Counted from the first letter of the stretch, positions 8,387-17,087 are shown. The stretch: DNA of 64,000 bases from Microbacterium halotolerans (GCF_003569805.1 NZ_KZ984051.1:306760-370759); one strand, 5' to 3'. Notes: generated by a model from the letters alone, not told the origin. Made by a program: numbers and translations.

Positions 8387-9370
8387 TCAGTTGGCGATGT
8401 TCTCGGGGCGTCTGCCCGAGAAGACATCGACGATCGCCTGGGCGGTTGCCCAGCCGATTCGCTCATAGGCTTCGAGCGTGTCGGCCGCCGCGTGCGGGGA
8501 CGTGATGACGGATTCGTGTGAGAAGAGGGGGTTGCGAGAGTCCACCGGTTCCGTCTCGAACACGTCGAGCCCCGCACCCGCGATCCTTCCGGAGTCGAGG
8601 CCGCGCAGCAGCGCCGCCTCATCGACCGTTCCACCACGGCTGGTGTTGATGACGACGACGCCCGTTCGCATACTGGCGATGAGCGCGTCGTCGACCAGGT
8701 GATGGGTAGACGGCAGGTGCGGAACGTGAACGCTGACGATATCGGCCTCCGCAACGGCCGCGTGGAGAGACACCAGCTCGACGCCGAGGTCTGCCGCGAT
8801 CCCGGCGTCGCCGTACGGGTCGTATGCGCGAATGGTGACGCCGAACCCGGAGAGACGGCGGGCGGTCACCTGCGCGGTCGCGCCGAATCCCAACAGACAG
8901 ATCGTCTTGCCTGCGAGCTCTCTGCCGACGTAGCGATCCCATCGCCCGTCTCGCACGGCACGGTCCATCCGGGTGATGCTCCGCAGAGAGCTCAGCATCA
9001 GGCCGAGCGCGAGCTCAGCGACGGCCGCGGCGTTCCCACCGGGGACATTCACGACATCCACTCCGCGCTCACGGGCGAACTCCAGATCGATGTTGTCGAG
9101 CCCGACGCCCAGGCGAGAAAGGATGCGGAGCGAGTCCGCGCGACGCAGAGCCGCTTCGTCGAAGACCTCCACACCGACCACAGCGGCGTCGGCCGACCCG
9201 ACCACGGCATTCAGCTGCTCGGCTTCCCAGGGAACGGTTGTTTCGTTCTCGATGAGAGTGAAGCCGTTGTCCAACAGCAGTCGGCGCCCTCGGCCGCACA
9301 GTTCCGCGTATCGCACCGGACCCACGATGACCGTTCGCCCCGATCCGATCGGTGCCGTCGTCCCGCTCAT
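8387..9370 (-). CDS. D-isomer-specific 2-hydroxyacid dehydrogenase (SerA/GhrB-like)
   Basis: A 327-aa NAD-dependent dehydrogenase. The catalytic triad is visible: Arg in NTSRGG, Glu in DVFETEP and His in TSPHAAA. The NAD motif is LLGFGATAQ. There is no C-terminal ACT domain, so it is a short form and not necessarily for serine synthesis. The start MSGTTAPI at 9370 is preferred over an upstream ATG because AGAGGCAGCGGA precedes it and the upstream option would place the operator inside the gene. It is the first gene of the importer operon, 59 bp after a TTGTTAACAA palindrome. Confidence 0.88.
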   Translation of the reverse strand: MSGTTAPIGSGRTVIVGPVRYAELCGRGRRLLLDNGFTLIENETTVPWEAEQLNAVVGSADAAVVGVEVFDEAALRRADSLRILSRLGVGLDNIDLEFARERGVDVVNVPGGNAAAVAELALGLMLSSLRSITRMDRAVRDGRWDRYVGRELAGKTICLLGFGATAQVTARRLSGFGVTIRAYDPYGDAGIAADLGVELVSLHAAVAEADIVSVHVPHLPSTHHLVDDALIASMRTGVVVINTSRGGTVDEAALLRGLDSGRIAGAGLDVFETEPVDSRNPLFSHESVITSPHAAADTLEAYERIGWATAQAIVDVFSGRRPENIAN

Positions 9371-9689
9371 TCCGCTGCCTCTCTTGACAGCGCTGGAGTG
9401 GATCACGTCGCCGTCGACTAAAGGTGATTTGTTAACAATCAACATATGCCAAGTTAGCGAGGCCTGCAACTCGCAGCTCGCACCGCGGCACCGACGTGCG
9501 ACCCGGTTGGCCTGCCGATCGCCGCGATCACGCGGCAGAACGCGCGTTCGCGGGCTTCACCGAGCTGAGCCGAGCCGATCTCGGCGTGCACAGCCTCCAC
9601 CGCAGAAGGCGGGCGGCTTCACCGACCGAACACCGGAGGCGGCGCCGGGCACGCGACTCCGTCGAAGACCCGGTTGACCAGTCGGGCCG
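9371..9689. other. Intergenic region, 319 bp, no gene seen
   Basis: This gap separates the 2-hydroxyacid dehydrogenase from the GntR-type gene, both on the minus strand. Apart from the AT-rich operator near 9429 it is GC-rich, and I see no convincing reading frame with a ribosome site, no RNA gene and no clear terminator hairpin. It probably carries the promoter of the dehydrogenase/ABC operon. Confidence 0.5.
9425..9442. promoter_or_regulatory. Candidate GntR/FCD operator (TTGTTAACAA) upstream of the importer operon
   Basis: A perfect 10-bp palindrome TTGTTAACAA at 9429-9438, within the near-symmetric GATTTGTTAACAATC, lies 59 bp before the dehydrogenase start in otherwise GC-rich sequence. 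A matching GTTAACAATT stands in front of the neighbouring FCD regulator gene. Repression by that regulator is inferred. Confidence 0.55.
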
Positions 9690-10346
9690 TCAGCCCTCCG
9701 CCGGCTCCTGTTCCCGCATGACGTCGCGGACGTGCCCCTTCGCGAGAGTGAGATGCAGGTGCAGCCGCTTCACTGCCGCATCAGCGTCGCCCGTGCGCAC
9801 GACGTCGAGGAATCCCTGGTGATCGGCAGTTGCGGCCGGGATGTCGGGAGTGTCACTCAGTTCGAACAGGATCGAGAACGTCTGCTGATAGGGCCGCCAT
9901 GCCTCACGCAGCCGCTTGTTCCGCGAGAGGTCGTAGAACGCCGTGTGGAAGTCCATGTCAGCGCTTGCGAACGCGTTGAAGTCGCCGACCTCACCGGCGG
10001 CGCGCATCTGGTCGACGATGACCTGAAGACCGTCCCATTCCTTAGAGCTCGCGCGGGCGATCGCAAGACGGATTGCGAGAGTCTCGAGCGCTTCCCTCAG
10101 CTCGTAGAGCTCCTCGATCCCTTCGATTCCCAGAGCACGGGCGTACAACCGCTTGCGTCGGCTCTCCAGCAGGCCCTCACTCTGCAGCTGCCGCAACGCG
10201 TCCCGGATCGGCCCACGACTGACGTCGAATCGCGTGGCGAGCGCGTCCTCGGTGAGGTGCGTCCCGTCTGCGATCGTTCCTGTGATGATGGCGACTCTCA
10301 GCTGATGCGCGATCTGCTCCCCCATAGCGAGCGGACGAAGACCCAT
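9690..10346 (-). CDS. GntR-family transcriptional regulator, FadR-C/FCD type
   Basis: A 218-aa protein with an N-terminal winged HTH (residues ~8-70; RFDVSRGPIRDALRQLQSEGLLE is cut here to the key SRGPIRDAL motif) and an all-helical FCD ligand-binding domain containing the metal-site pattern ADMDFH and later a DHQGFLD segment. The ATG at 10346 follows GGAGGCTTCG. It sits upstream of, and on the same strand as, the dehydrogenase/ABC importer operon, and both have TGTTAAC-type palindromes in front. It probably represses that operon until a sugar acid-like ligand binds. Confidence 0.88.
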   Translation of the reverse strand: MGLRPLAMGEQIAHQLRVAIITGTIADGTHLTEDALATRFDVSRGPIRDALRQLQSEGLLESRRKRLYARALGIEGIEELYELREALETLAIRLAIARASSKEWDGLQVIVDQMRAAGEVGDFNAFASADMDFHTAFYDLSRNKRLREAWRPYQQTFSILFELSDTPDIPAATADHQGFLDVVRTGDADAAVKRLHLHLTLAKGHVRDVMREQEPAEG

Positions 10347-10365
10347 CGAAGCCTCCCAGTCGGTA

Positions 10366-10383
10366 TCACAGTTAACAATTCAC
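10366..10383. promoter_or_regulatory. Candidate autoregulatory operator of the first GntR/FCD gene
   Basis: The sequence ACAGTTAACAATTC, 20-30 bp upstream of the regulator start, shares the (T)GTTAACAA core with the site at 9429-9438. Its placement suggests autoregulation. The match is to one half plus the centre, so it is weaker than the partner site. Confidence 0.45.
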
Positions 10384-10452
10384 CACTGACTTTAGTCCGT
10401 GCCGAGCGCACCCGCCAACACGCTCAGGAACGCGCGTGGCTCCGCGAACCGA

Positions 10453-12084
10453 TCACACCGCGACGTCGCCGACCAGGTTCACCCTCACACCGAGCCGGTC
10501 GAACATCGCCGCCTTGGCCAGCAGCGCCTTGTCGGCCGTGGCCGCATCCGGTGCGTAGACGGTCTGCGCGTGGTTCGCCCTGTGGCGGGCCATGAACTGG
10601 TCGCGGGTCACGCCGTGCAGCACGACGTTCGCGATCGGCCACTCCGGGTTCGTGGCGTTCTTGCGTCGCTGGGTCTCCTCATCCGGCAGCTCGACCACCG
10701 TGCCTCGGAAGATGTCGACCTGCAGCACGCCGTCCTCGATGAACACCCGCGAGAGCACGACCTCGCCGGGCTTGGAGACGCCGTTGATCGTGGCACCGCC
10801 GGCGGGGAAGAACACGTGCCCCTGGCGCCAGCCCTCCGCCTTGTCCCAGCCGCCGAGGTGCGAGCCGGGCACAGAGCCGGAGATCTCATACACCCACACG
10901 TACTCGCCGTCGTGTTCCTCGCCCCAGCGCACGTCGTGCAGAGTGTTGTCCGGCACGAGCCCCATCGCGCGCCACACGCGGTCGGTGACCAGCGCGTCGA
11001 CGGCGACGCCCTCGTCGACCTCGTTGAAGTGCGGCACGGCACGACCCGCGAACAGTTCGCGGGCGCCGTCGCGAGAGAAGGCGGGCGGGCGCTCGGTCGA
11101 GTTGAGCAGGCCTTCTGGCAGGTCGGAGGCGGGCGCGAGATCCTTCAGACCCTGCTGGTACTGGATGCCGATCGCGTCGAGGCCGAAGTCGTCGGCGATC
11201 CGAAGCGCGGCGATGTACATCCTGTACTGCTCGCGCAGCTGCCGCTCGGTGAGCTCGGTGGTCTCGTCCGTGCCGAGCCTGAAGGTCATGCCCTTCTCGA
11301 TCAGCCACTGGCCGATCGCGTCGGCTTCGTCATCCGAGACCTGCTGCATCTCCGCGTACAGCGCCGACTGGCTCAGCCGCTCCTTGTAGATGCCGATCGG
11401 GTTGAGCAGCTCGTCGTCGATGATCGCGTTGTACATGCCCATGCAGCCCTCGTCGAGCACGCCGATGATGGCCTTCTCCTCGAGCAGCTGCTCGGCCAGG
11501 GCTCGTCCGAGCTCGCGCTCGTCGCCGGCAGGCAGCTCGGGAAGGGCGCGCACGTGCGAGGCGTCGTGCGTGATCGAGCCGGTCTCGATCCATTCCCGGA
11601 TGCCGCTGGCGAACCACTCGTCGGTGAAGTCGACCGACCAGATGGTCGAGTGGGCGATGCCCGCCTTCGTCATGGAGCCGTTCAGCCCGAGCAGTCCGAC
11701 CAACCCCGGCCAGTCGCCGGCGAAGTTCGCCACGGTGAGGATGGGGCCGCGGTGCGAGCGCAGCCCCGCGAGCACGTGGTGCGAGTACTGCCAGTTCGCG
11801 ATCGCGACGATCAGCGGGGCGTCGGTCGGGATGCCTTTGAACACCTCGAGCCCCATGCGCTGGCTCGAGATGAAGCCGTGCCCGGTGGCGGGGTCGACGC
11901 CGAAGGCGCGCGTCACGCTCCAGCCGAGTTTCTCGACGGACGCGGTGACGCCGGCCTCGACGGCGCGCTGCGTCTCCCATCCTGCGGTGTTGGCGGATTC
12001 GCGCAGGTCGCCGCTCGCGATCAGGTAGGCGGTGTTCGGCGCGAGCGCGGGGCGCTCGACGGGTGCGGGGAATGCGTAGGTCAT
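10453..12084 (-). CDS. L-fucose isomerase-like protein (FucI superfamily)
   Basis: A 543-aa protein resembling fucose/arabinose isomerases. The N-terminal part is Rossmann-like (SQRMGLEVFKG, ANWQYSHHVL), a central segment carries DEGCMGMYNAIID, and the C-terminal fucose-isomerase domain ends with HGVTRDQFMARHRANH, whose His residues are typical. Canonical FucI is ~590 aa, so this is a shorter divergent branch, and true aldose-ketose isomerase activity is uncertain. The ATG at 12084 has GAGGAGCC upstream. It is the last gene of a tctCBA-dapA-like operon, an unusual partnership that suggests an uncharacterised sugar-acid or deoxy-sugar route. Confidence 0.72.
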   Translation of the reverse strand: MTYAFPAPVERPALAPNTAYLIASGDLRESANTAGWETQRAVEAGVTASVEKLGWSVTRAFGVDPATGHGFISSQRMGLEVFKGIPTDAPLIVAIANWQYSHHVLAGLRSHRGPILTVANFAGDWPGLVGLLGLNGSMTKAGIAHSTIWSVDFTDEWFASGIREWIETGSITHDASHVRALPELPAGDERELGRALAEQLLEEKAIIGVLDEGCMGMYNAIIDDELLNPIGIYKERLSQSALYAEMQQVSDDEADAIGQWLIEKGMTFRLGTDETTELTERQLREQYRMYIAALRIADDFGLDAIGIQYQQGLKDLAPASDLPEGLLNSTERPPAFSRDGARELFAGRAVPHFNEVDEGVAVDALVTDRVWRAMGLVPDNTLHDVRWGEEHDGEYVWVYEISGSVPGSHLGGWDKAEGWRQGHVFFPAGGATINGVSKPGEVVLSRVFIEDGVLQVDIFRGTVVELPDEETQRRKNATNPEWPIANVVLHGVTRDQFMARHRANHAQTVYAPDAATADKALLAKAAMFDRLGVRVNLVGDVAV

Positions 12085-12115
12085 GTTCGGCTCCTCGTTG
12101 AGTGGCGGACGGGGC

Positions 12116-12985
12116 TCAGGCGTAGGCCTCGACGACCCGGACGATCTCGGCGACGGCCGTCTCATCCGGCTCGTCCAACGCCATACGGCTTCGGGCGTCG
12201 ACGACGCCCATCCGGCGCAGAGCCTCCTTCATCCGGGGCATGTCGCCGCCGATGACCGAGACGAGGTCATCGACATCTGCCTGAGCTCGGGCGATGCGGT
12301 CCACCTCGCCCGAGTCGGCTGCCGCCGCCAGCGCGCGGAACGGCTTCGGCAGCACGGACGAGACGCCGGAGACGACACCGTCGGCGCCGCGCTCCCCCGC
12401 GGCGACGAGATCGCGGTCGGCACCGGTGTAGACGACGAAGCCTTCCGGCGTCGCCTCGCGGTAGGCCGCGATGTCGTCGAGGGTGAGCTCGCTGGCCTTG
12501 ACTCCTACGACGTTCGGGAGCGCCGCGAGCCGCGCCAGCAGCTCGGGCGAGACCGCGTTCCCTGTGCGGTTCGGGAAGGCGTACACGTACAGCTGCCCGT
12601 CACCGACCGCGGCGGACAGCGCCTCGTAGTACGCATACATGCCCTCGTCAGAGGCGGGCAGGTAGTACGGCGTGACGGCGGCGAACTCGCGCGCACCGAG
12701 TTCGCGTGCCTTCTGCACGAGCCGCACGGCCTCGAAGGTGCTCGCCGCACCGACGTGCACGACCACGCGCATCGCGTCCGACAGCTCATCCAGCGCGGCC
12801 TCGACGATCTGCGCGAACTCGGCTTCGTCGACGGCGGGGAACTCGCCCGTCGTGCCCAGCACGAACGCTCCCTCGTTCCCCGACTTGGCGACGTGGCGGA
12901 AGATCGCGCGGCTGCCGTCGATGTCAAGCGAGCCGTCCTCCCGGAACGCCGTCGGAATGGCTGTGAGGATGTCGCGCCTGGTCAC
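12116..12985 (-). CDS. Dihydrodipicolinate synthase/N-acetylneuraminate lyase family protein (DapA-like)
   Basis: A 289-aa class I aldolase-type TIM barrel. It shows the pyruvate-binding GTTGEF motif, the tyrosine segment AAVTPYYLP and the Schiff-base lysine in VGVKASEL. It starts at GTG 12985 in a GTGA overlap with the TctA stop. Lacking lysine-biosynthesis neighbours, it is more likely a catabolic 2-keto-3-deoxy sugar-acid aldolase or dehydratase of the same superfamily. With TctABC and a FucI-like protein it probably processes an imported acid. The reaction is inferred. Confidence 0.85.
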   Translation of the reverse strand: MTRRDILTAIPTAFREDGSLDIDGSRAIFRHVAKSGNEGAFVLGTTGEFPAVDEAEFAQIVEAALDELSDAMRVVVHVGAASTFEAVRLVQKARELGAREFAAVTPYYLPASDEGMYAYYEALSAAVGDGQLYVYAFPNRTGNAVSPELLARLAALPNVVGVKASELTLDDIAAYREATPEGFVVYTGADRDLVAAGERGADGVVSGVSSVLPKPFRALAAAADSGEVDRIARAQADVDDLVSVIGGDMPRMKEALRRMGVVDARSRMALDEPDETAVAEIVRVVEAYA

Positions 12986-14631
12986 GTGTCTGACCCCTTC
13001 TTGTCGGTGCTGCGCCGCGATGTGCGCGGCTTGTCTTCGTTGCGGATGGTGGAGGTGAGCATGCCCGGCTCGTCGCGCATCGACTCGTGCGCCTGCTCGA
13101 TCTCGGCGAACGTGTCGTCGCTCAGCACGGAGTCGGCCAACGACCCCCGCTTGTCCTTGGGCTTGCACGCATTCCGGATGGCCGGCAGCACAACGGATGC
13201 CACAGCGAGCGCGAGCAGGATCAGAGCGATCGGGCTGACGACGGAGAAGAACGGCTGGGTCGGAAGGATCTGCAGCGTGCGCGCGAGGTTCTCCTCGGCG
13301 AGCGGGCCCAGGATCAGCCCCAGCACGATCGGCCCCGCCGGGATCTCGAGGCGTTTGAGCGCGAGCCCGATCACGCCGAACACCAGCATCTGGATCACGG
13401 TGCTGACGCTGTTGGACGTGGCGTAGGTGCCGATGATGCAGAAGATGAGGATGCCGCCCCACAGGTACGGGCGAGGCAGATCGAGCAGCTTCACGATCCC
13501 CTTCATCCGGACGAGGCTGAGCACGAGGGCGAGCAGGGTCGCGACGATCATGATCGCGGTGATCGACACGACGAGATCCGGTCGATCGGTGAACAGCGTC
13601 GGGCCGGGTGCGATGCCCCAGATGATCATCGACCCGATCATCACGGCCATCACGGAGTCGCCGGGGATGCCCAGCGCCATCGTGGTCGTCAGCGATCCGC
13701 CGAGCGTGGCGCTGGATGCCGTGTCGCTCGCGGCGACGCCCTCGATCGAGCCCTTGCCGAACTCCTCCGGATGCTTCGAGACGCTGCGCGCCCTGTCCCA
13801 TCCGATCAGTCCTGCGATGTCGCCGCCGGCCGCCGGGATGAGACCGACGCCGAGCCCGATGCCGCCGGAGACGGCGACCGCACGCCCCGACTGCTTGAAC
13901 TCCTTGCGGTTCGGGAGCCAGCGCCCGAGCGACGAGATGGGTCGCGTCCGGTTCTGGCGGTGCGTCAGCAGCTGGTCGAGCAGCTCAGCGATGCCGAACA
14001 GCCCGATGATGACCGCGATGAAGTCGAGGCCGTCGACGAGTTCGAGCAGGCCGAAGGTGAAGCGCTCGTCGTTGGTCGCGCTGTACAGACCGACGGTTCC
14101 GAGCATCAGCCCGATCACGCCGGCGAGGATTCCCTTGAGCATCGACTTCGACGAGATGCCGATCATGATCGCGATGCCGAACACCACCAGGGCGAACAGC
14201 TCGGGCGACCGGAACCAGTCGCGCGCCAGGGTCGCCACCGGCACGGCGAGGACGGCGAACAGCACGACCGAGGCGAGGATTCCGACGGCGCTCACGATCG
14301 CGGAGAGCGTGAGCGCGAGGCCGGCCCTGCCCTGTTTCGCCATCGGGTATCCATCGAACGTCGTGGCCACCGACGCCGGTGTGCCCGGCGTGTTCACGAG
14401 GATCGCCGGAACGCGGTCGCCGAAGTTCGCCGCGACGTAGATCGTCAGCAGCACGGCGAGGCCCTGCACGGGCTCGAGGGTCATCGTGAACCCGGCGGCG
14501 AGCGCGACCGCCATTGTCGCGGTGATGCCGGGGAAGGCACCGACCAGGAAGCCGAGCGCGAGCCCGACGAGCATGTACAGCACGACGGACACTTCGAGCA
14601 GGGCGCCGAGGCCGTCGACGATGGCGTTCAC
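12982..14631 (-). CDS. tctA: Tripartite tricarboxylate transporter, large permease TctA
   Basis: A 549-aa polytopic membrane protein (about 12 TM helices) with family signatures VGAFPGITATMAVAL, GDRVPAILVNTPGTPAS and, in the second half, AASDTASSATLGGSLTTT and LGIPGDSV. The GTG at 14631 overlaps the TctB stop (GTGA), so translation is coupled. It moves carboxylates delivered by TctC, driven by an ion gradient. The C-terminal ~60 residues are a charged cytoplasmic tail (KPKDKRGSLAD and onward) longer than in many homologues. Citrate-like naming is historical; the substrate here is probably a sugar acid. Confidence 0.9.
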   Translation of the reverse strand: MNAIVDGLGALLEVSVVLYMLVGLALGFLVGAFPGITATMAVALAAGFTMTLEPVQGLAVLLTIYVAANFGDRVPAILVNTPGTPASVATTFDGYPMAKQGRAGLALTLSAIVSAVGILASVVLFAVLAVPVATLARDWFRSPELFALVVFGIAIMIGISSKSMLKGILAGVIGLMLGTVGLYSATNDERFTFGLLELVDGLDFIAVIIGLFGIAELLDQLLTHRQNRTRPISSLGRWLPNRKEFKQSGRAVAVSGGIGLGVGLIPAAGGDIAGLIGWDRARSVSKHPEEFGKGSIEGVAASDTASSATLGGSLTTTMALGIPGDSVMAVMIGSMIIWGIAPGPTLFTDRPDLVVSITAIMIVATLLALVLSLVRMKGIVKLLDLPRPYLWGGILIFCIIGTYATSNSVSTVIQMLVFGVIGLALKRLEIPAGPIVLGLILGPLAEENLARTLQILPTQPFFSVVSPIALILLALAVASVVLPAIRNACKPKDKRGSLADSVLSDDTFAEIEQAHESMRDEPGMLTSTIRNEDKPRTSRRSTDKKGSDT

Positions 14632-15158
14632 AGCGGGATCCTCAGAACGATGCCGAACAGAATGTAGATGAAGGCCGTCAGGCCCACCGGATAGGCGATG
14701 AGGCCGATCCAGCGTCGGTGGCCGAACAGGAGCAGCAGCGACAGCAGGTAGAGCGCCGCGATGATCGGGAAAAGCTGGATCCGGTATCCGGCCAGGATCA
14801 CCGACTGCACGCTCCACACCGCCACGAAGGCACCGGAGATCACGAGAGTCAGGACGACGCGGAGCGGACCGCCCTTTGCGACGCTCTCCAGGTCGTCGCG
14901 CCGGGGCGCGGGCCTCGCGACGGCGATGACGAGCAGCACGATCGAGACAGCGAGGCCGGCCGCGCCGAGCACGGTCGGCCAGGTGCGCGCGTCCATCGCG
15001 GCGACCGCTGACTCGTCGCGCAGCGCGATCTGCGTGGCCAGTCCGAGGTAGCCGGCCGTGAACGCGACGGCGACCACAGCCGCCGTGACCTCGAGCGCCC
15101 GTGACGGGCGAGGCCGTGTGACCTCGCCCGTCACGGCATGCTGTGCCGCCTCGCTCAA
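14628..15158 (-). CDS. tctB: Tripartite tricarboxylate transporter, small permease TctB
   Basis: A 176-aa protein with four predicted TM helices, the size and topology of TctB. The start is TTG at 15158, overlapping the TctC stop by TTGA, with GGAGCTGCT upstream. It partners TctA to form the membrane part of the carrier. Sequence conservation in this family is low; the call rests on topology and on its position between tctC and tctA. Confidence 0.85.
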   Translation of the reverse strand: MSEAAQHAVTGEVTRPRPSRALEVTAAVVAVAFTAGYLGLATQIALRDESAVAAMDARTWPTVLGAAGLAVSIVLLVIAVARPAPRRDDLESVAKGGPLRVVLTLVISGAFVAVWSVQSVILAGYRIQLFPIIAALYLLSLLLLFGHRRWIGLIAYPVGLTAFIYILFGIVLRIPL

Positions 15159-16114
15159 CCGAGCAGCTCCGCGAAGCGGTCGAACTGCTCCTCGACGAAT
15201 GCCTGGTGCTCGTCGGCGGAGCGGTAGACGACGAGGTTGCCTGCGTCGGCCTGGAACTGGGTGTACGAGTCGCTCTCGACGGCGTCCTTCACAGCGCTCT
15301 CGAGGGTGTCGTGCACCTCATCCGGCAGCCCCTCGGGTGCGTACATGCCGCCCCACCCGCCGAAGACGACGCCGTCGGTTCCGAGCGCCTCGTTCGCGGT
15401 CGGAACATCGGGAAGATCTGGGTGCGCTTCCTCATCCATGACGGCGAGGATCCGCACCGAGTCCTGCTGTGCCAGCGCCTCGCCGACGCCCGAGACCGAG
15501 GCGACGACCTCGCCGGAGGCCGCAGCGCTCACGGCGGGCGCGCCGCCGTCGTAGGGAACCGGCGTCACATCGATCCCCGCGGCATCGGCGAACCCGAGCG
15601 AAGCTGCCTCCCAGATCGATCCGGCGCCCGAGTTCGACACCGTGACTTCACCGTCCTCGGCCGCCGCGATCAGGTCATCGACGGACTCGATCCCGCTGTC
15701 GGCACCGACGGCGATGACGCCCGGCGCGTTCATGATCTGGCCGAGGAAGTCGTAGTTCTCTGGCAGCACATCGGCGTTCTGCGTCGTGTTCAGCATCGCG
15801 ATCTCGACCGGAGCGAAGCCGATCGTGTACCCGTCCGGTTCCTGATCGGCGACGTACTCCATGGCCTTCGCGCCCGATGCGCCCGGCATGTTCTCCGGGA
15901 TGACGCTGACGCCGAGGGTCTTCTCAAGCTCCGCGGCGAGCGCGCGCGATGAGAGGTCGCTGCCGCCGCCGGCGTCGGCCTGGATGATGAGCCGGATGTC
16001 GTCGCTCGGGTACTCGGCGGCACTCTCTTCGGAGACCGGTGTGCATGCGGCCAGCGCGGCAGCCACGAGGCCGATTCCCGCGACAGCGGCGGTGGTGCGA
16101 ATGAAACGGGGCAT
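15155..16114 (-). CDS. tctC: Tripartite tricarboxylate transporter substrate-binding lipoprotein TctC (Bug family)
   Basis: A 319-aa extracytoplasmic receptor. The signal sequence ends in a lipobox (ALAAC, Cys24). The Bug-family start of the mature protein, DIRLIIQADAGGGSD, and the GASG segment (NMPGASGAKAM) line the ligand pocket of such proteins. A strong ribosome site GAGGAGGAGC precedes the ATG at 16114. It is the first gene of the tctCBA-dapA-fucI-like operon. An operator-like palindrome overlaps a TTGACT-N17-CATGAT promoter 60-80 bp upstream. Confidence 0.9.
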   Translation of the reverse strand: MPRFIRTTAAVAGIGLVAAALAACTPVSEESAAEYPSDDIRLIIQADAGGGSDLSSRALAAELEKTLGVSVIPENMPGASGAKAMEYVADQEPDGYTIGFAPVEIAMLNTTQNADVLPENYDFLGQIMNAPGVIAVGADSGIESVDDLIAAAEDGEVTVSNSGAGSIWEAASLGFADAAGIDVTPVPYDGGAPAVSAAASGEVVASVSGVGEALAQQDSVRILAVMDEEAHPDLPDVPTANEALGTDGVVFGGWGGMYAPEGLPDEVHDTLESAVKDAVESDSYTQFQADAGNLVVYRSADEHQAFVEEQFDRFAELLG

Positions 16115-16173
16115 CGTTGCTCCTCCTCGGTGCAGGGACCGACGGCTTCGCCGGCTGCACCGATCATGCCACG

Positions 16174-16192
16174 TTTACTGTTAACAGTCAAC
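16174..16192. promoter_or_regulatory. GntR/FCD operator over the tctC promoter
   Basis: The 12-bp perfect palindrome ACTGTTAACAGT (16177-16188) lies in an otherwise GC-rich gap. On the minus strand it is embedded in a good promoter, TTGACT, 17 nt, CATGAT, reading toward tctC. A factor bound here would block the -35/spacer region. The neighbouring FCD regulator gene has the related GTTGACTGTCAAC in front of it. Confidence 0.6.
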
Positions 16193-16264
16193 GGCCTCTA
16201 TCCGCTCGCCCTTCGATGCCCGGGATCGGCCCCGGCTCGGTACGCAGCGGTCGATCTGCGACAC

Positions 16265-16300
16265 CGGATCGAGCAACGACAGCGGATCGAGCAACGACAG
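16265..16300. repeat. 18-bp tandem repeat, two copies
   Basis: CGGATCGAGCAACGACAG is repeated head-to-tail at 16265-16282 and 16283-16300 with no mismatch. It lies in the 285-bp non-coding gap (16115-16399) between tctC and the second GntR-type gene. No gene, RNA or terminator is visible around it. Confidence 0.7.
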
Positions 16301-16399
16301 CGGACGGTTGTGCGCCTGGGACGGGCGCTCGACGGTCGCAGGAACGACGCCGGCCCTGAGAACGAACACTGGTGCGGAGGAAACTGGCCGGGCGCGGCG

Positions 16400-17056
16400 T
16401 CAGCGAGCGTCGAGTTCCAGCCGCATCCGTTCCTCAGCGCGCGCAAGGTGGTCGGCCAGCTCGGCGGCGACGGGCTCGGCATCGCCTGCGCGGATCAGAT
16501 CGAACAGCACGCGGTGCGAGTGCGCCGATTCGTGCAGATCCTCGTCGTGATTGATCGTGACCTCGAGCAGCGCCATGAACGTCGGCTCGTACTGCCGCCA
16601 GGTCGCCAGCAGTCGGGGATGGTCCGCCAGCTCGTAGAAGGACGAGTGGAAGTCGACGTCGGCGCGGTAGAAGTCTGCGTGATCGCGCGCGTCCGCTGCT
16701 CGTTCCATCCGCTGGACAAGCCGCTCGACGGGCTGCCATGTCTTCTCGTCACCACCCAGCGCGCGCCGCACGGCGAGCTGCTCGAGCGCGCCGCGCAGGC
16801 TGTACAGCTGCTCGATATCGTCGAGCGTGAGCCCCCGGATATAGATGCCGCGCGGACGGCGCGTCTCGACGAGCCCCTCGTAGACGAGCAGAGAGACGGC
16901 GTCGCGGACGGGCCCGCGGCTCACGCCGAACTCCTCGGCGACGCCTTCCTCTGTCAGCCGATCGCCCTGCGCGAGTTCGCCGCGCACGATCCGCCGACGG
17001 AGGATGTCCGCCACCTGCTCACCAAGTGACACCCCGCGTTCCACCGTGTCGCGCAC
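16400..17056 (-). CDS. GntR-family transcriptional regulator, FCD type (second copy)
   Basis: A 218-aa regulator of the same architecture as the one at 9690-10346: winged HTH with SRGPVRDAVS, then an FCD helical domain with ADVDFHSSFYEL (metal-site Asp/His) and ESAHSHRVLFDL. It starts at GTG 17056 with GAGGGGG upstream. It lies directly upstream of the tctCBA operon on the same strand. The two regulators are paralogous but clearly diverged, and their operator-like sites differ in the flanks. It probably represses tctCBA-dapA-fucI and itself. Confidence 0.88.
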   Translation of the reverse strand: MRDTVERGVSLGEQVADILRRRIVRGELAQGDRLTEEGVAEEFGVSRGPVRDAVSLLVYEGLVETRRPRGIYIRGLTLDDIEQLYSLRGALEQLAVRRALGGDEKTWQPVERLVQRMERAADARDHADFYRADVDFHSSFYELADHPRLLATWRQYEPTFMALLEVTINHDEDLHESAHSHRVLFDLIRAGDAEPVAAELADHLARAEERMRLELDAR

Positions 17057-17074
17057 AGCACCCCCTCACGTTTC

Positions 17075-17087
17075 GTTGACTGTCAAC
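17075..17087. promoter_or_regulatory. Candidate autoregulatory operator of the second GntR/FCD gene
   Basis: GTTGACTGTCAAC is a perfect inverted repeat around one central base, 19-31 bp before the regulator start. It shares GTTGACTGT with the minus strand of the tctC site at 16174-16192. Confidence 0.5.

Noticed and set aside
10399..12255. A 618-codon plus-strand frame antisense to the FucI-like gene
   Set aside because: The minus-strand product has recognisable domains and a ribosome site; the antisense product is typical high-GC noise (His/Arg/Val-rich).
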